DNA from: an uncultured Carnobacterium sp.
GTDB lineage: Bacteria > Bacillota > Bacilli > Lactobacillales > Aerococcaceae
Assembly: GCA_937976325.1 (NCBI GenBank)
Contig: CALJSD010000031.1
Location: 1 to 18,684, forward strand
Direction of reading: 5' to 3'
Length of the DNA: 18,684 nucleotides
Under the pieces are notes generated by a model. The model was not told the DNA's origin, searched no databases, and worked only from the letters and a program-made list of their open reading frames with translations. Shown here in pieces: positions 12,801-18,684 of the stretch (within the stretch, counting starts at the first letter, position 1; every line of letters starts with the position of its first letter). A program made the position numbers and the translations under genes.

Positions 12801-13338
12801 GCGTATACCCTCCCTCATCAGACCACGTATAGTCTAAAACGAGTCCATCTAATACTTCGTGTTTCGTTGTGTAATACGTTAAGCGCAATTTGTCTTTCGA
12901 AAGAATATCGAGCACAGCATACGACGGAGTCCCCTCATAGCTACCACGAGGATAATTCGTTGACCCTGAATTGATGCAAAGCACCCCGTTAACATTCTCT
13001 GCATTTAGTTTATGCGTATGTCCGTAAAATGCGACACGCGCGCCCATTTCTTTAGCCGCATTGGCTAAATACTCACGACCTGTGTTCACATATTCGAAGT
13101 GCCCATGTGCTACAAAGAAATTGATACCTTCTAGCGTAAACACTTCAGAACGTGGATATTCTGGATCGTAATCGCAGTTTCCTGTTACACGAATACAATG
13201 CGATAAGCGTTCATCTTTATAAGGAAATTCTGAATCTCCCGTATGCACGAATGTCACATCACTTCCTGCATAGTGGTCGAAGATTCTCTTTAATGTTAAC
13301 TCTTGTCCATGGTTATCACTGACAACGACAATTTTCAT
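12790..13338 (-). CDS. YfcE/MJ0936-type metallophosphoesterase
   Basis: This is a 182-residue calcineurin-like phosphoesterase of the small YfcE/MJ0936 group. Members hydrolyse phosphodiesters with two metal ions; the natural substrate is uncertain. All motifs are visible: DNHG (D8, H10), GDSE (D35), GNCD (N54), AHGH (H78-H80) and GHTH (106-109). The ATG is 2 bases after the murI-rdgB stop. The gene lies between the racemase/diphosphatase fusion and cbpB, a neighbourhood common in Lactobacillales and Bacilli. The last codons carry the ribosome binding site of cbpB. Confidence 0.92.
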   Translation of the reverse strand: MKIVVVSDNHGQELTLKRIFDHYAGSDVTFVHTGDSEFPYKDERLSHCIRVTGNCDYDPEYPRSEVFTLEGINFFVAHGHFEYVNTGREYLANAAKEMGARVAFYGHTHKLNAENVNGVLCINSGSTNYPRGSYEGTPSYAVLDILSKDKLRLTYYTTKHEVLDGLVLDYTWSDEGGYTLDS

Positions 13339-13340
13339 AA

Positions 13341-14783
13341 TTATTCCTCCGTTTGATTTAACTCATGAGTCCATTTTTCCCACTGGCTAACAAGCAATTC
13401 GATAGCTTTCGCACGGTGGCTAATTTTATTTTTAATATCCATTCCTAGCTCTGCAAATGTCTTTCCGTACTCGGGAATAATGAATAATGGATCGTATCCA
13501 AATCCGCTATCCCCAGCTGGTAGAGTCGCGATTTGGCCTGGACACTCCGCTTGAACCACAAGTGATTCGCTATTTGGTGCAGCAAGCACTAAGCAACAAG
13601 TGAAGTGAGCCGAGCGCTCTTCTCCAACGAGTCCGCCAAGTTCTGATAAGAGTTTGGCGTTATTTGCTGCATCGCTCTTTGGTTCGCCGGCAAAACGTGC
13701 TGAATACACTCCTGGTTGACCGTCTAGTGCATCAACGCAGAGGCCTGAATCATCAGCTAACACGATTGTTTGAAGTTCGTTAGCAATCGTTTCAGCCTTT
13801 AAGCGTGCATTCTCTTCGAAGGTCGTTCCTGTCTCTTCGACTTCTTCTAATTCAGGAAAATCTCGTAGTGTCTTTACAGAGTATCCTTTTGGTTCGAAAA
13901 TCTCCGCAAACTCTTTAGCTTTCCCTACATTATTCGTCGCAATCACGATTTCTTTTTTCAATTCAACGGGTTTTACTTCTTCTTTAAGTGTCACTTTTTT
14001 CACCTTCAGCCCTGTTCGATTTAACCAGTTTTCAGCAATCTCTTCAAAAAGACTTGCTTCTCCAGTTGTATAAATTTCAAGAGTTGGTTCAGGATTCGTT
14101 TCAGGCGTTTCGCTTAATTTGCAATAATCTAATAATGCACTCACGCTGGAGACTGTTTCTGCGCCCGAGTCAATTAACGTGACGCCATCTCCTACGACTT
14201 TTTGAATCGTTTGACGAAGCAATGGATAATGTGTACAGCCTAGAATCACTGTATCCACCTCTGTTCCTTCTAATGGACGTAAGGTTTCACGAACCACTTC
14301 TTCTGCCTCAGTTGTATCTGATTGATTACTTTCAACAATCGGTACAAATTTTGGACAAGCAATATCAAAAACTTCAATGTCTTTATTTTTGTCATGCATC
14401 GTCTTTGGATACACTTTACTAGCAATCGTCGCATTTGTTCCAAGAACACCGATGCGGTCATTCTTGGTCTGCTTGATGGCTGCAAGGCTACCTGGTTGAA
14501 TCACTCCAACGACTGGAATCGTTAAGGTGTTTTGTAATTCTTCTAGCACCACTGCAGTCGCGGTATTACAGGCAATTACTAGCATTTTAATGTTTTTCTC
14601 TAGTAAAAATTGCACCATTTCTAATGTATATTGGCGGATTTCTTCAACTGGTCGTGTGCCGTATGGGCAACGTGCAGAATCGCCAAGGAAGATCATGGAT
14701 TCGTTTGGTAATTGTTTGAGGGCTTCTTTGAGGACAGTAAGACCGCCAACGCCCGAATCGATAAACCCGATTGGTCTTTTCAT
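13341..14783 (-). CDS. murI-rdgB: Fusion of glutamate racemase MurI and XTP/dITP diphosphatase RdgB
   Basis: Two full enzymes share one 480-residue frame. Residues 1-267 are glutamate racemase, which makes D-glutamate for peptidoglycan. It has FIDSGVGG (D9, S10), the first catalytic Cys in ACNTAT (C72) and the second in LGCTHYPLL (C183, H185). Residues about 277-475 are a non-canonical purine NTP pyrophosphatase that removes XTP and dITP. It has IATNNVGKAKEF (T283-K288), TFEENA (E324), ADDSG (D344, D345), GFGYDPLF (427-434) and SHRAKA (455-460). The linker is about ten residues (KEEVKPVELKK). In many Firmicutes the two are adjacent separate genes. Read-through of a stop codon is not needed, and the frame is continuous. 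Operon with yfcE-type and cbpB genes. Confidence 0.94.
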   Translation of the reverse strand: MKRPIGFIDSGVGGLTVLKEALKQLPNESMIFLGDSARCPYGTRPVEEIRQYTLEMVQFLLEKNIKMLVIACNTATAVVLEELQNTLTIPVVGVIQPGSLAAIKQTKNDRIGVLGTNATIASKVYPKTMHDKNKDIEVFDIACPKFVPIVESNQSDTTEAEEVVRETLRPLEGTEVDTVILGCTHYPLLRQTIQKVVGDGVTLIDSGAETVSSVSALLDYCKLSETPETNPEPTLEIYTTGEASLFEEIAENWLNRTGLKVKKVTLKEEVKPVELKKEIVIATNNVGKAKEFAEIFEPKGYSVKTLRDFPELEEVEETGTTFEENARLKAETIANELQTIVLADDSGLCVDALDGQPGVYSARFAGEPKSDAANNAKLLSELGGLVGEERSAHFTCCLVLAAPNSESLVVQAECPGQIATLPAGDSGFGYDPLFIIPEYGKTFAELGMDIKNKISHRAKAIELLVSQWEKWTHELNQTEE

Positions 14784-14816
14784 GGTTTCTCAACCTTTCT
14801 TTCTTTAGTCTTCTAT

Positions 14817-14825
14817 AGTATACCA
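14817..14825 (-). promoter_or_regulatory. Extended -10 promoter of murI-rdgB
   Basis: On the minus strand TGGTATACT gives TG, one base, TATACT (14817-14822). The nearest -35-like hexamer (TTGAAT) is 20 bp away, so the promoter would rely on the extended -10. It lies 34 bases upstream of the ATG, which has a weak AAAGG ribosome binding site. The stretch 14826-14906 between this promoter and E3 holds nothing else I can name. Confidence 0.55.
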
Positions 14826-14906
14826 TAGTTCGCGTGACGCTGATTCAAAAGTGGTTTGGTTTATGAAAAAGTTAACCAACTAATAAACAGGTTTTAGACA
14901 CCTTCG

Positions 14907-15145
14907 GTGTTTGAATGAAAAGGCTTTGGAGGGTCTACACTGCGTGCCTTTATCGGATATCTTCATAGTGTTTGTAATAGCTGTAGCGGTTCGAGCCGTG
15001 GTCTCTCACCTACTGAGCCTCAAAGCAGTAGTAAGGAATAAATTCCTAACTACTGCTAATTCGCATCAGTTACGCTCGCTATTACTCACACTATAGAATC
15101 CGATAGACACTCCGTTTGACACCTCCAGCCTTTTCATTCAAACAC
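14907..15145 (-). repeat. Element E3: long inverted-repeat structured element, family member 3 (opposite orientation)
   Basis: Perfect 19-bp ends (GTGTTTGAATGAAAAGGCT, 14907-14925, inverse at 15127-15145) followed by GGAGG/CCTCC. On the minus strand the main helix pairs ATAGTGT and GTAATAGC with GCTATTAC and ACACTAT (2x2 internal loop GA/AA). Inside are a short helix (ACTGA/TCAGT), a hairpin AGCAGTAGT-x-AGGAAT/ATTCCTTACTACTGC (around 15024-15056) and a hairpin GGT-x-x-GAG/CTC-x-x-ACC. Unpaired TGCGAATTA, TTTGAGGC and AGACCA are identical to E2. It lies between the terminator of the ABC permease gene and the murI promoter. Read on the minus strand it shares the genes' orientation, unlike E1 and E2. 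No protein is encoded. Confidence 0.75.
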
Positions 15146-15214
15146 TGATGCTCATAACTTTTTGAAATACGACTAATGTGACTAAAAAAGAAAGGAGAGA
15201 AACCTCCGCCCTAA

Positions 15215-15244
15215 GAAAAAAGAACTCCTGAGTGCAGGAGTTCT
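15215..15244 (-). terminator. Rho-independent terminator of the GntR/ABC operon
   Basis: On the minus strand AGAACTCCTG pairs with CAGGAGTTCT around CACT (10 bp, perfect), followed by a T6 run. It lies 11 bases after the permease stop codon. The stretch 15146-15214 between it and E3 holds nothing I can name. Confidence 0.9.
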
Positions 15245-15254
15245 AGGATAGATT

Positions 15255-15980
15255 TTATTCTGGAGTGATGCTTTGGTGTTTTCTTGTAACGAGGATTTGA
15301 AGCACCACTAGAATCACTAATGCGATAGAAATGGATTCTACTTTATGTGTTGTAATGAGGTTGATGAATTCTAGAAGAGCTTTTACAAATTCTGGCATTT
15401 GGCCATCACTAACTCGTCTAAAAGCACTTCCACCGATTAATGCAGTAAGCAAGAACACTCCTGATAATGCGAAAATACCTGCCTTTTGATTAATTTTATT
15501 AAGAACAATCCCAATAACATTTGCGATTAGGTGAATTAGAACAACCTTCACGAAAAAGACTGCGATGCTAATCACGATATTTTCTGGGTCAAATAGGTCC
15601 CCTAAAATCGATTGAATGGTTACTGTGCCGAGTGAAACTCCATTTCTTAGTGGAATTAATAAGGCGTAAATGAGTGTGATGATTCCAGAATCGACAAGCG
15701 TTTGAATGAATAAGCTTTCGATTTGTTCTTTTCTTGTTAATCCTAATTGACTTTCTAGGCGGAATTGTTCAACGATATATCCAATTCCAATGAGTAATAG
15801 GATAATTGCAACTTCATTATCGAAGTAAATTGGGAAATAACTACCGAATGTGCTAAAGTCCCCATTTGCAAAAATCTTCATTAAGAAACTTGTAATAATC
15901 CACCAAGCTCCTAAGAACATTAAAATTGTTTTCCATCTTCTAGCTAATCCCATGCTGACAACTGATAATAAACGGTTCAT
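15255..15980 (-). CDS. ABC transporter permease of a GntR-regulated (YtrA-type) system
   Basis: This 241-residue integral membrane protein has about six hydrophobic segments (WKTILMFLGAWWIITSFLM, VAIILLLIGIGYIV, IITLIYALLI and three more in the second half). The motif LGLTRKEQIESLFIQTLV, a cytoplasmic amphipathic helix typical of ABC-2 type permeases, follows segment two. I chose the ATG at 15978-15980, one base after the ATPase stop and 10 bases from AAAGGAG, over the ATG at 15989, which sits one base from that site. It is the membrane partner of the ATPase. The substrate is unknown; in Bacillus and relatives such systems respond to cell-wall-active compounds, so envelope defence is a plausible guess. 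Confidence 0.85.
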   Translation of the reverse strand: MNRLLSVVSMGLARRWKTILMFLGAWWIITSFLMKIFANGDFSTFGSYFPIYFDNEVAIILLLIGIGYIVEQFRLESQLGLTRKEQIESLFIQTLVDSGIITLIYALLIPLRNGVSLGTVTIQSILGDLFDPENIVISIAVFFVKVVLIHLIANVIGIVLNKINQKAGIFALSGVFLLTALIGGSAFRRVSDGQMPEFVKALLEFINLITTHKVESISIALVILVVLQILVTRKHQSITPE

Positions 15981-15981
15981 C

Positions 15982-16833
15982 TTATTCATTCTCCTTTCGA
16001 GTGATTGAGATAAAGTAATCTTGTAATGTTAATGGAGAAAACTCTAATCCAGGTTGTGCTTCTCCAATAGCACCAATCACCACGCTTCTTGTAAAGTTTC
16101 CGATTTGGTCTGTTTCAAGTACTTTCTTATCGGCAACATATTCTTGTACCAATGAGGATGCCCCACTAACGACGTATCCTTTACGAAGAACATCTTCGAC
16201 CAGTACTTCTTCTGTGACCAATCCGTCTTTAATAACAATCACTTTTTCTAAAATGGAAGCTACTTCTTCGATTAAATGCGTTGCGATGACAAATGTACGA
16301 GGACGGCGCGCATACGCTTCAAGTAATTTCTTATTGAAGATATGGCGGTGGTTCGCATCAAGCCCAAGCACTGGTTCATCTAAGAAGATATATTCGCTAG
16401 GGTTGGCAAGCGCCAAGATAATCTTCATAATGCTTTTATACCCTGTTGAGGCTTTTGAGTATTTTTGCTTTACGTTCACATCGAACACTTTAATGAGGTC
16501 TTCTGCAAATTCTGTATCAAATTCTGGATAAGTGTCTTTATAGATGGCGAGAAGATCTTTGAATTTATATTCGCGTGGGAACCAGTTATCAGAACTTGAT
16601 AAGTACACTTCATGCATCGCGCTTGCTGTCTTATGAAGGTCCACTCCGTCAAGAGTGATATCCCCGCTTGTCTTTTCGATACGGCGAGCAATCATATTTA
16701 GCACTGTACTCTTTCCGGCACCATTTCGTCCGAGCAACCCGATAATACTTTCAGGTTCAATCGTGAATGTTGCTCCTTTTACCGCTTCTTTTTTTAAAAA
16801 CTTCTTCTTTAAATCTTTGACTTCGATACTCAT
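15982..16833 (-). CDS. ABC transporter ATP-binding protein of the same system
   Basis: This 283-residue nucleotide-binding subunit hydrolyses ATP to drive its permease. It shows Walker A GRNGAGKST (35-43), Walker B YIFLDEP (148-154), LGLDA D-loop and H-loop ATHLIEE (H186). The signature motif is not LSGGQ but ASTGYKS (128-134), as in GntR-linked multidrug-like ATPases. About 80 residues after the core form an extra C-terminal region. The start overlaps the GntR stop (TAATG), and AAGGAGG precedes it. The permease starts one base after its stop, so the three genes are tightly coupled. Confidence 0.92.
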   Translation of the reverse strand: MSIEVKDLKKKFLKKEAVKGATFTIEPESIIGLLGRNGAGKSTVLNMIARRIEKTSGDITLDGVDLHKTASAMHEVYLSSSDNWFPREYKFKDLLAIYKDTYPEFDTEFAEDLIKVFDVNVKQKYSKASTGYKSIMKIILALANPSEYIFLDEPVLGLDANHRHIFNKKLLEAYARRPRTFVIATHLIEEVASILEKVIVIKDGLVTEEVLVEDVLRKGYVVSGASSLVQEYVADKKVLETDQIGNFTRSVVIGAIGEAQPGLEFSPLTLQDYFISITRKENE

Positions 16834-17198
16834 TATTGGAAGCCTCCTTCGATGATTTTTACTAATTCGTCTTTTGTAATACCGAGCGCTTGTGCTTCTT
16901 TTAAGAAGTTTGGCACCATTTGATTGGCAAATTCATTTTGCTTCTTGCTTAAGATAATTTTTCTGGCCCCTTCTGCTACAAACGTTCCGAGACCTCTTCG
17001 TTTTTCAAGTATTTGTTCGCTCACGAGTAAGTTCATTCCTTTCAATACCGTTGCTGGATTGATTTGATATCCTGTGGAAATCTCAGTTGTCGACGGTACT
17101 TGATCTCCTTCTTTGTAGACTTCATGAAAAATTTCTTCTTCCAGTTGATTCGCTACTTGTTGAAATAACGGGATATCACTTTGAAAATCAAATTTCAT
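16833..17198 (-). CDS. GntR-family regulator, YtrA subfamily
   Basis: The 121-residue repressor has a winged-helix DNA-binding domain (about 1-75: IPLFQQVANQLEEEIFHE, QVPSTTEISTGYQINPATVL, EKRRGLGTFV) and only a short C-terminal helical region (76-121). This is the YtrA layout, in which small dimerising tails replace a large ligand domain. A very good AAGGAGGTG ribosome binding site precedes the ATG. It heads the operon with the ABC ATPase and permease. A perfect 9-bp palindrome covers its own promoter start, so it probably represses itself and the transporter. The effector is unknown. Confidence 0.92.
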   Translation of the reverse strand: MKFDFQSDIPLFQQVANQLEEEIFHEVYKEGDQVPSTTEISTGYQINPATVLKGMNLLVSEQILEKRRGLGTFVAEGARKIILSKKQNEFANQMVPNFLKEAQALGITKDELVKIIEGGFQ

Positions 17199-17236
17199 AA
17201 CGCACCTCCTTGTTCATGATCACTTTGTGTTAATTG

Positions 17237-17258
17237 GTTAGTTACTTGTGTAACTAAC
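17237..17258. promoter_or_regulatory. Perfect palindromic operator over the GntR-operon promoter
   Basis: GTTAGTTAC and GTAACTAAC flank TTGT (perfect 9-bp arms, 22 bases in all). It overlaps the last bases of the -10 and the expected transcript start of the gntR operon. Position and symmetry suggest the autoregulatory site of the YtrA-type GntR protein; that is inference. Confidence 0.75.
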
Positions 17259-17285
17259 TATAAGACTAAAAAGAAATTTTGTCAA
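17257..17285 (-). promoter_or_regulatory. Strong sigma-A promoter of the GntR/ABC operon
   Basis: On the minus strand a consensus TTGACA (17280-17285), exactly 17 bp, then TATAGT (17257-17262). The strength suggests that the operon is held down by a repressor most of the time, consistent with the overlapping palindrome. Confidence 0.85.
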
Positions 17286-17313
17286 CACCTTTTCGAGAAT
17301 ATTTTTAAACAAA

Positions 17314-17363
17314 ATAAAAAAACGCCTGACATACCAAGGAAAAACCTTGATATATCAAGCGTT
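17314..17363 (-). terminator. Rho-independent terminator of trxA, stable only on its own strand
   Basis: 17321-17339 and 17345-17363 form a 19-position stem with a 5-nt loop, followed on the minus strand by a T7 run. Three positions are C facing A on the plus strand but G-U pairs in the minus-strand RNA. The hairpin is therefore fully paired only in the trxA transcript. It is 16 bases beyond the trxA stop. Confidence 0.88.
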
Positions 17364-17378
17364 CGGAGACTTTAGATT

Positions 17379-17690
17379 TTATAGATATTTTTCTAAAATT
17401 TCTTCTAATTGTTCTTTAGCATGGTAGCCAACGACTTTATCAACGACTTCGCCATCTTTTTTGATAAGCAATGTTGGGATACTCATAATGCCAAATGCAC
17501 GAGCTGTTTCTGGGTTTTCGTCAACGTCAACTTTTGTAAAAGTCACTTTATCTCCCATTTCTTCGTCTAATTGGTCAATTACTGGACCTTGCATACGACA
17601 TGGACCACACCAAGTTGCCCAGAAGTCTACTAAGACTACCCCATTTTTTGTTTCTTCTGCAAAGTTTTTATCTGTTAATGATTTTACCAT
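17379..17690 (-). CDS. trxA: Thioredoxin
   Basis: Thioredoxin reduces disulfides in ribonucleotide reductase and other cytoplasmic enzymes. The 103-residue product shows the active site WCGPC (W27, C28, C31), the buried Asp in VDFWATW (D22), and the cis-proline at SIPT (P72). I chose the ATG at 17688-17690 (MVKSLTDKNF): it gives the usual length of about 104 residues, and AAAGG lies 9 bases upstream. An in-frame ATG nine bases earlier is possible. It follows mutS2 by about 75 bases, the usual Firmicute order, with its own promoter between. Confidence 0.96.
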   Translation of the reverse strand: MVKSLTDKNFAEETKNGVVLVDFWATWCGPCRMQGPVIDQLDEEMGDKVTFTKVDVDENPETARAFGIMSIPTLLIKKDGEVVDKVVGYHAKEQLEEILEKYL

Positions 17691-17721
17691 TCGAATCATC
17701 CTTTCCTTTTTCTACAAACCT

Positions 17722-17750
17722 AGTATAGCAAGCCCCCTACTTGCGACCAA
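17722..17750 (-). promoter_or_regulatory. Sigma-A promoter of trxA
   Basis: On the minus strand TTGGTC (17745-17750), 17 bp, TATACT (17722-17727), preceded by TG in the extended -10 position. It lies between the mutS2 stop and the trxA start, so trxA can be expressed apart from mutS2. Confidence 0.7.
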
Positions 17751-17766
17751 CTATTCTGCTCACGGT

Positions 17767-18684
17767 TTACTTAAAGGTTACGATGGTCGCTCCATTTCCA
17801 CCCGTATTCATCGGCGCAAATTCAAAACTTACGACAGAACGGTGGCTGCGTAGCACCTTATGAACTCCTTGCTGGATAGCTCCAGTTCCACGTCCATGAA
17901 TAATCGTCACACGTGGATAGTTCGCAAGAATCGCTGCATCCAGATATAACTCTAGATCCTTCATCGCTTCTTCGTAACGTTTTCCGCGAAGGTCTAATTC
18001 AGAAGAGACGTGACTAGCACGCGCACTCTTCACGATAACTTGTTGCTTGGCTTCTTGCGCCTCAGCGATTGGAGAAAGATCCTCAACGGCAATCTTCATC
18101 TTGATGATTCCCATTTGAACCACCCATTCCTTGTCATTCACCTTCTCAACAAGCGTACCGCGTTGGCCAAATGACAGAACTTCGACACTTTGTCCGACTT
18201 GCAGCGCCTTCTTCGCTTTTTCCTTGCGAAGTACCTTGTTTTTCTTCAAGGCTTGCTCATGCTTCAAGTCTTTCAGCGCCGTTTTCTTCTCAATCATCTC
18301 ATGCTCTTTAACGGTACTATGCTTACTTCTTAATTGAAGTTCACGAATCTCAGATAAAATCTTATCCGCATCATCTTGGCTCTGTTCAATTAAGGTATTC
18401 GCACGTTCTTTCGCCTCTTCTAAGAGACGTGCTTTATTCGCTTGGAATTGTTCTGTTTCGTGTTGTAAGTCCTCAAGTAATTGCGTACTCAATTCTAACT
18501 GGTGACGCATCTTATCGGCATCACGCTGCGCACGGCGACGTTTTTGTTCCAAGTCACTAATCATCGCATTCAAGTCTTGGTCTTCTTCAGATAGAAGTCC
18601 GCGCGCTTGGTCGATGATAATCGATGGTAACCCTAGACGTTTTGAAATATCAAAGGCATTACTACGCCCTGGTACGCCAAGTAA
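17767..18684 (-). CDS. mutS2: MutS2 (RqcU-type) C-terminal part with Smr domain; gene continues beyond the window
   Basis: MutS2 binds DNA branches and, in Bacillus, collided ribosomes, which it helps split or cleave through its Smr nuclease domain. The visible 305 residues start in the ATPase end (LLGVPGRSNAFDISKRLGLP). A long coiled-coil clamp/connector (about 50-175 of the visible part, EQKRRRAQRDADKMRHQLEL and onward) comes next. A KOW-like segment (KALQVGQSVEVLSFGQRGTL) and a complete C-terminal Smr domain (SELDLRGKRYEEA, IIHGRGTGAIQQGV) follow. The frame is open to the window edge, so the internal TTG near 18573 is not the start. The N-terminal lever and Walker A regions lie outside. 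Confidence 0.95.
   Translation of the reverse strand, partial: LLGVPGRSNAFDISKRLGLPSIIIDQARGLLSEEDQDLNAMISDLEQKRRRAQRDADKMRHQLELSTQLLEDLQHETEQFQANKARLLEEAKERANTLIEQSQDDADKILSEIRELQLRSKHSTVKEHEMIEKKTALKDLKHEQALKKNKVLRKEKAKKALQVGQSVEVLSFGQRGTLVEKVNDKEWVVQMGIIKMKIAVEDLSPIAEAQEAKQQVIVKSARASHVSSELDLRGKRYEEAMKDLELYLDAAILANYPRVTIIHGRGTGAIQQGVHKVLRSHRSVVSFEFAPMNTGGNGATIVTFK

Noticed and set aside
14527..14808. 93-codon and similar open frames opposite murI
   Set aside because: They are antisense shadows of a well-supported gene, with no ribosome binding site or family resemblance.
15058..15076. CTGATG-CGAA in E3 (minus strand) resembling a hammerhead ribozyme core
   Set aside because: The motif is absent from E1 and partly from E2, and the required GAAA and stem arrangement is missing.
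14911..15096. 61-codon open frame on the plus strand inside E3
   Set aside because: It lies entirely in the inverted-repeat element, with no ribosome binding site and no recognisable protein.

Overview
The window looks like a low-GC Gram-positive chromosome of the order Lactobacillales. The protein set fits (CcpA divergent from a PepQ-type prolidase, class A PBP with a QAP-rich tail, CbpB/YkuL CBS protein, YtrA-type GntR/ABC operon, MutS2-TrxA). A one-piece glutamate racemase/XTP diphosphatase hints at Carnobacteriaceae or relatives such as Granulicatella; that genus guess is weak. Only housekeeping and envelope genes are present. I see no rRNA, tRNA, CRISPR array, transposase or prophage gene.

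Layout. 1-4813 (minus strand): the ribosome/tRNA-modification block that is normally rpsP-khpA-rimM-trmD-rplS. Here it is cut in two. rpsP-khpA end at their own terminator. After a 619-bp gap come a DUF1576-type membrane protein and an unrecognised 113-aa protein, followed without a break by rimM, trmD and an SmtB-like zinc-type ArsR repressor, then rplS with its own promoter and a pseudoknotted leader. 5014-7551 (plus): class A penicillin-binding protein. 7665-8666 (minus) and 8822-9925 (plus): divergent ccpA and pepQ with a cre-like site between them. 9980-10855 (minus): YtxH- and DUF948-type envelope proteins. 11003-11872 (plus): MscS channel. 12327-14783 (minus): murI-rdgB fusion, YfcE-type phosphodiesterase and cbpB, tightly packed. 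15255-17198 (minus): GntR regulator, ABC ATPase and permease, with a perfect operator over the promoter. 17379-18684 (minus): trxA and the 3' part of mutS2.

The most unusual content is in the only three intergenic gaps longer than 400 bp (3637-4255, 11873-12326, 14784-15254). Each contains a roughly 185-240 bp inverted-repeat element (here E1, E2, E3). The three share almost no stem sequence, but they fold alike: a long outer helix, a short inner helix, two hairpins and the same short unpaired motifs. The stems covary between copies. Beside E1 and E2 there are also tandem, degenerate, inverted copies of the neighbouring gene's end (the khpA terminator at E1, the last codons of cbpB at E2). 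The family resembles, in size and architecture, the EFAR-type miniature palindromic repeats known from Enterococcus faecalis, but I could not compare sequences. All pairing and similarity statements come from reading by eye, without folding software or database search.
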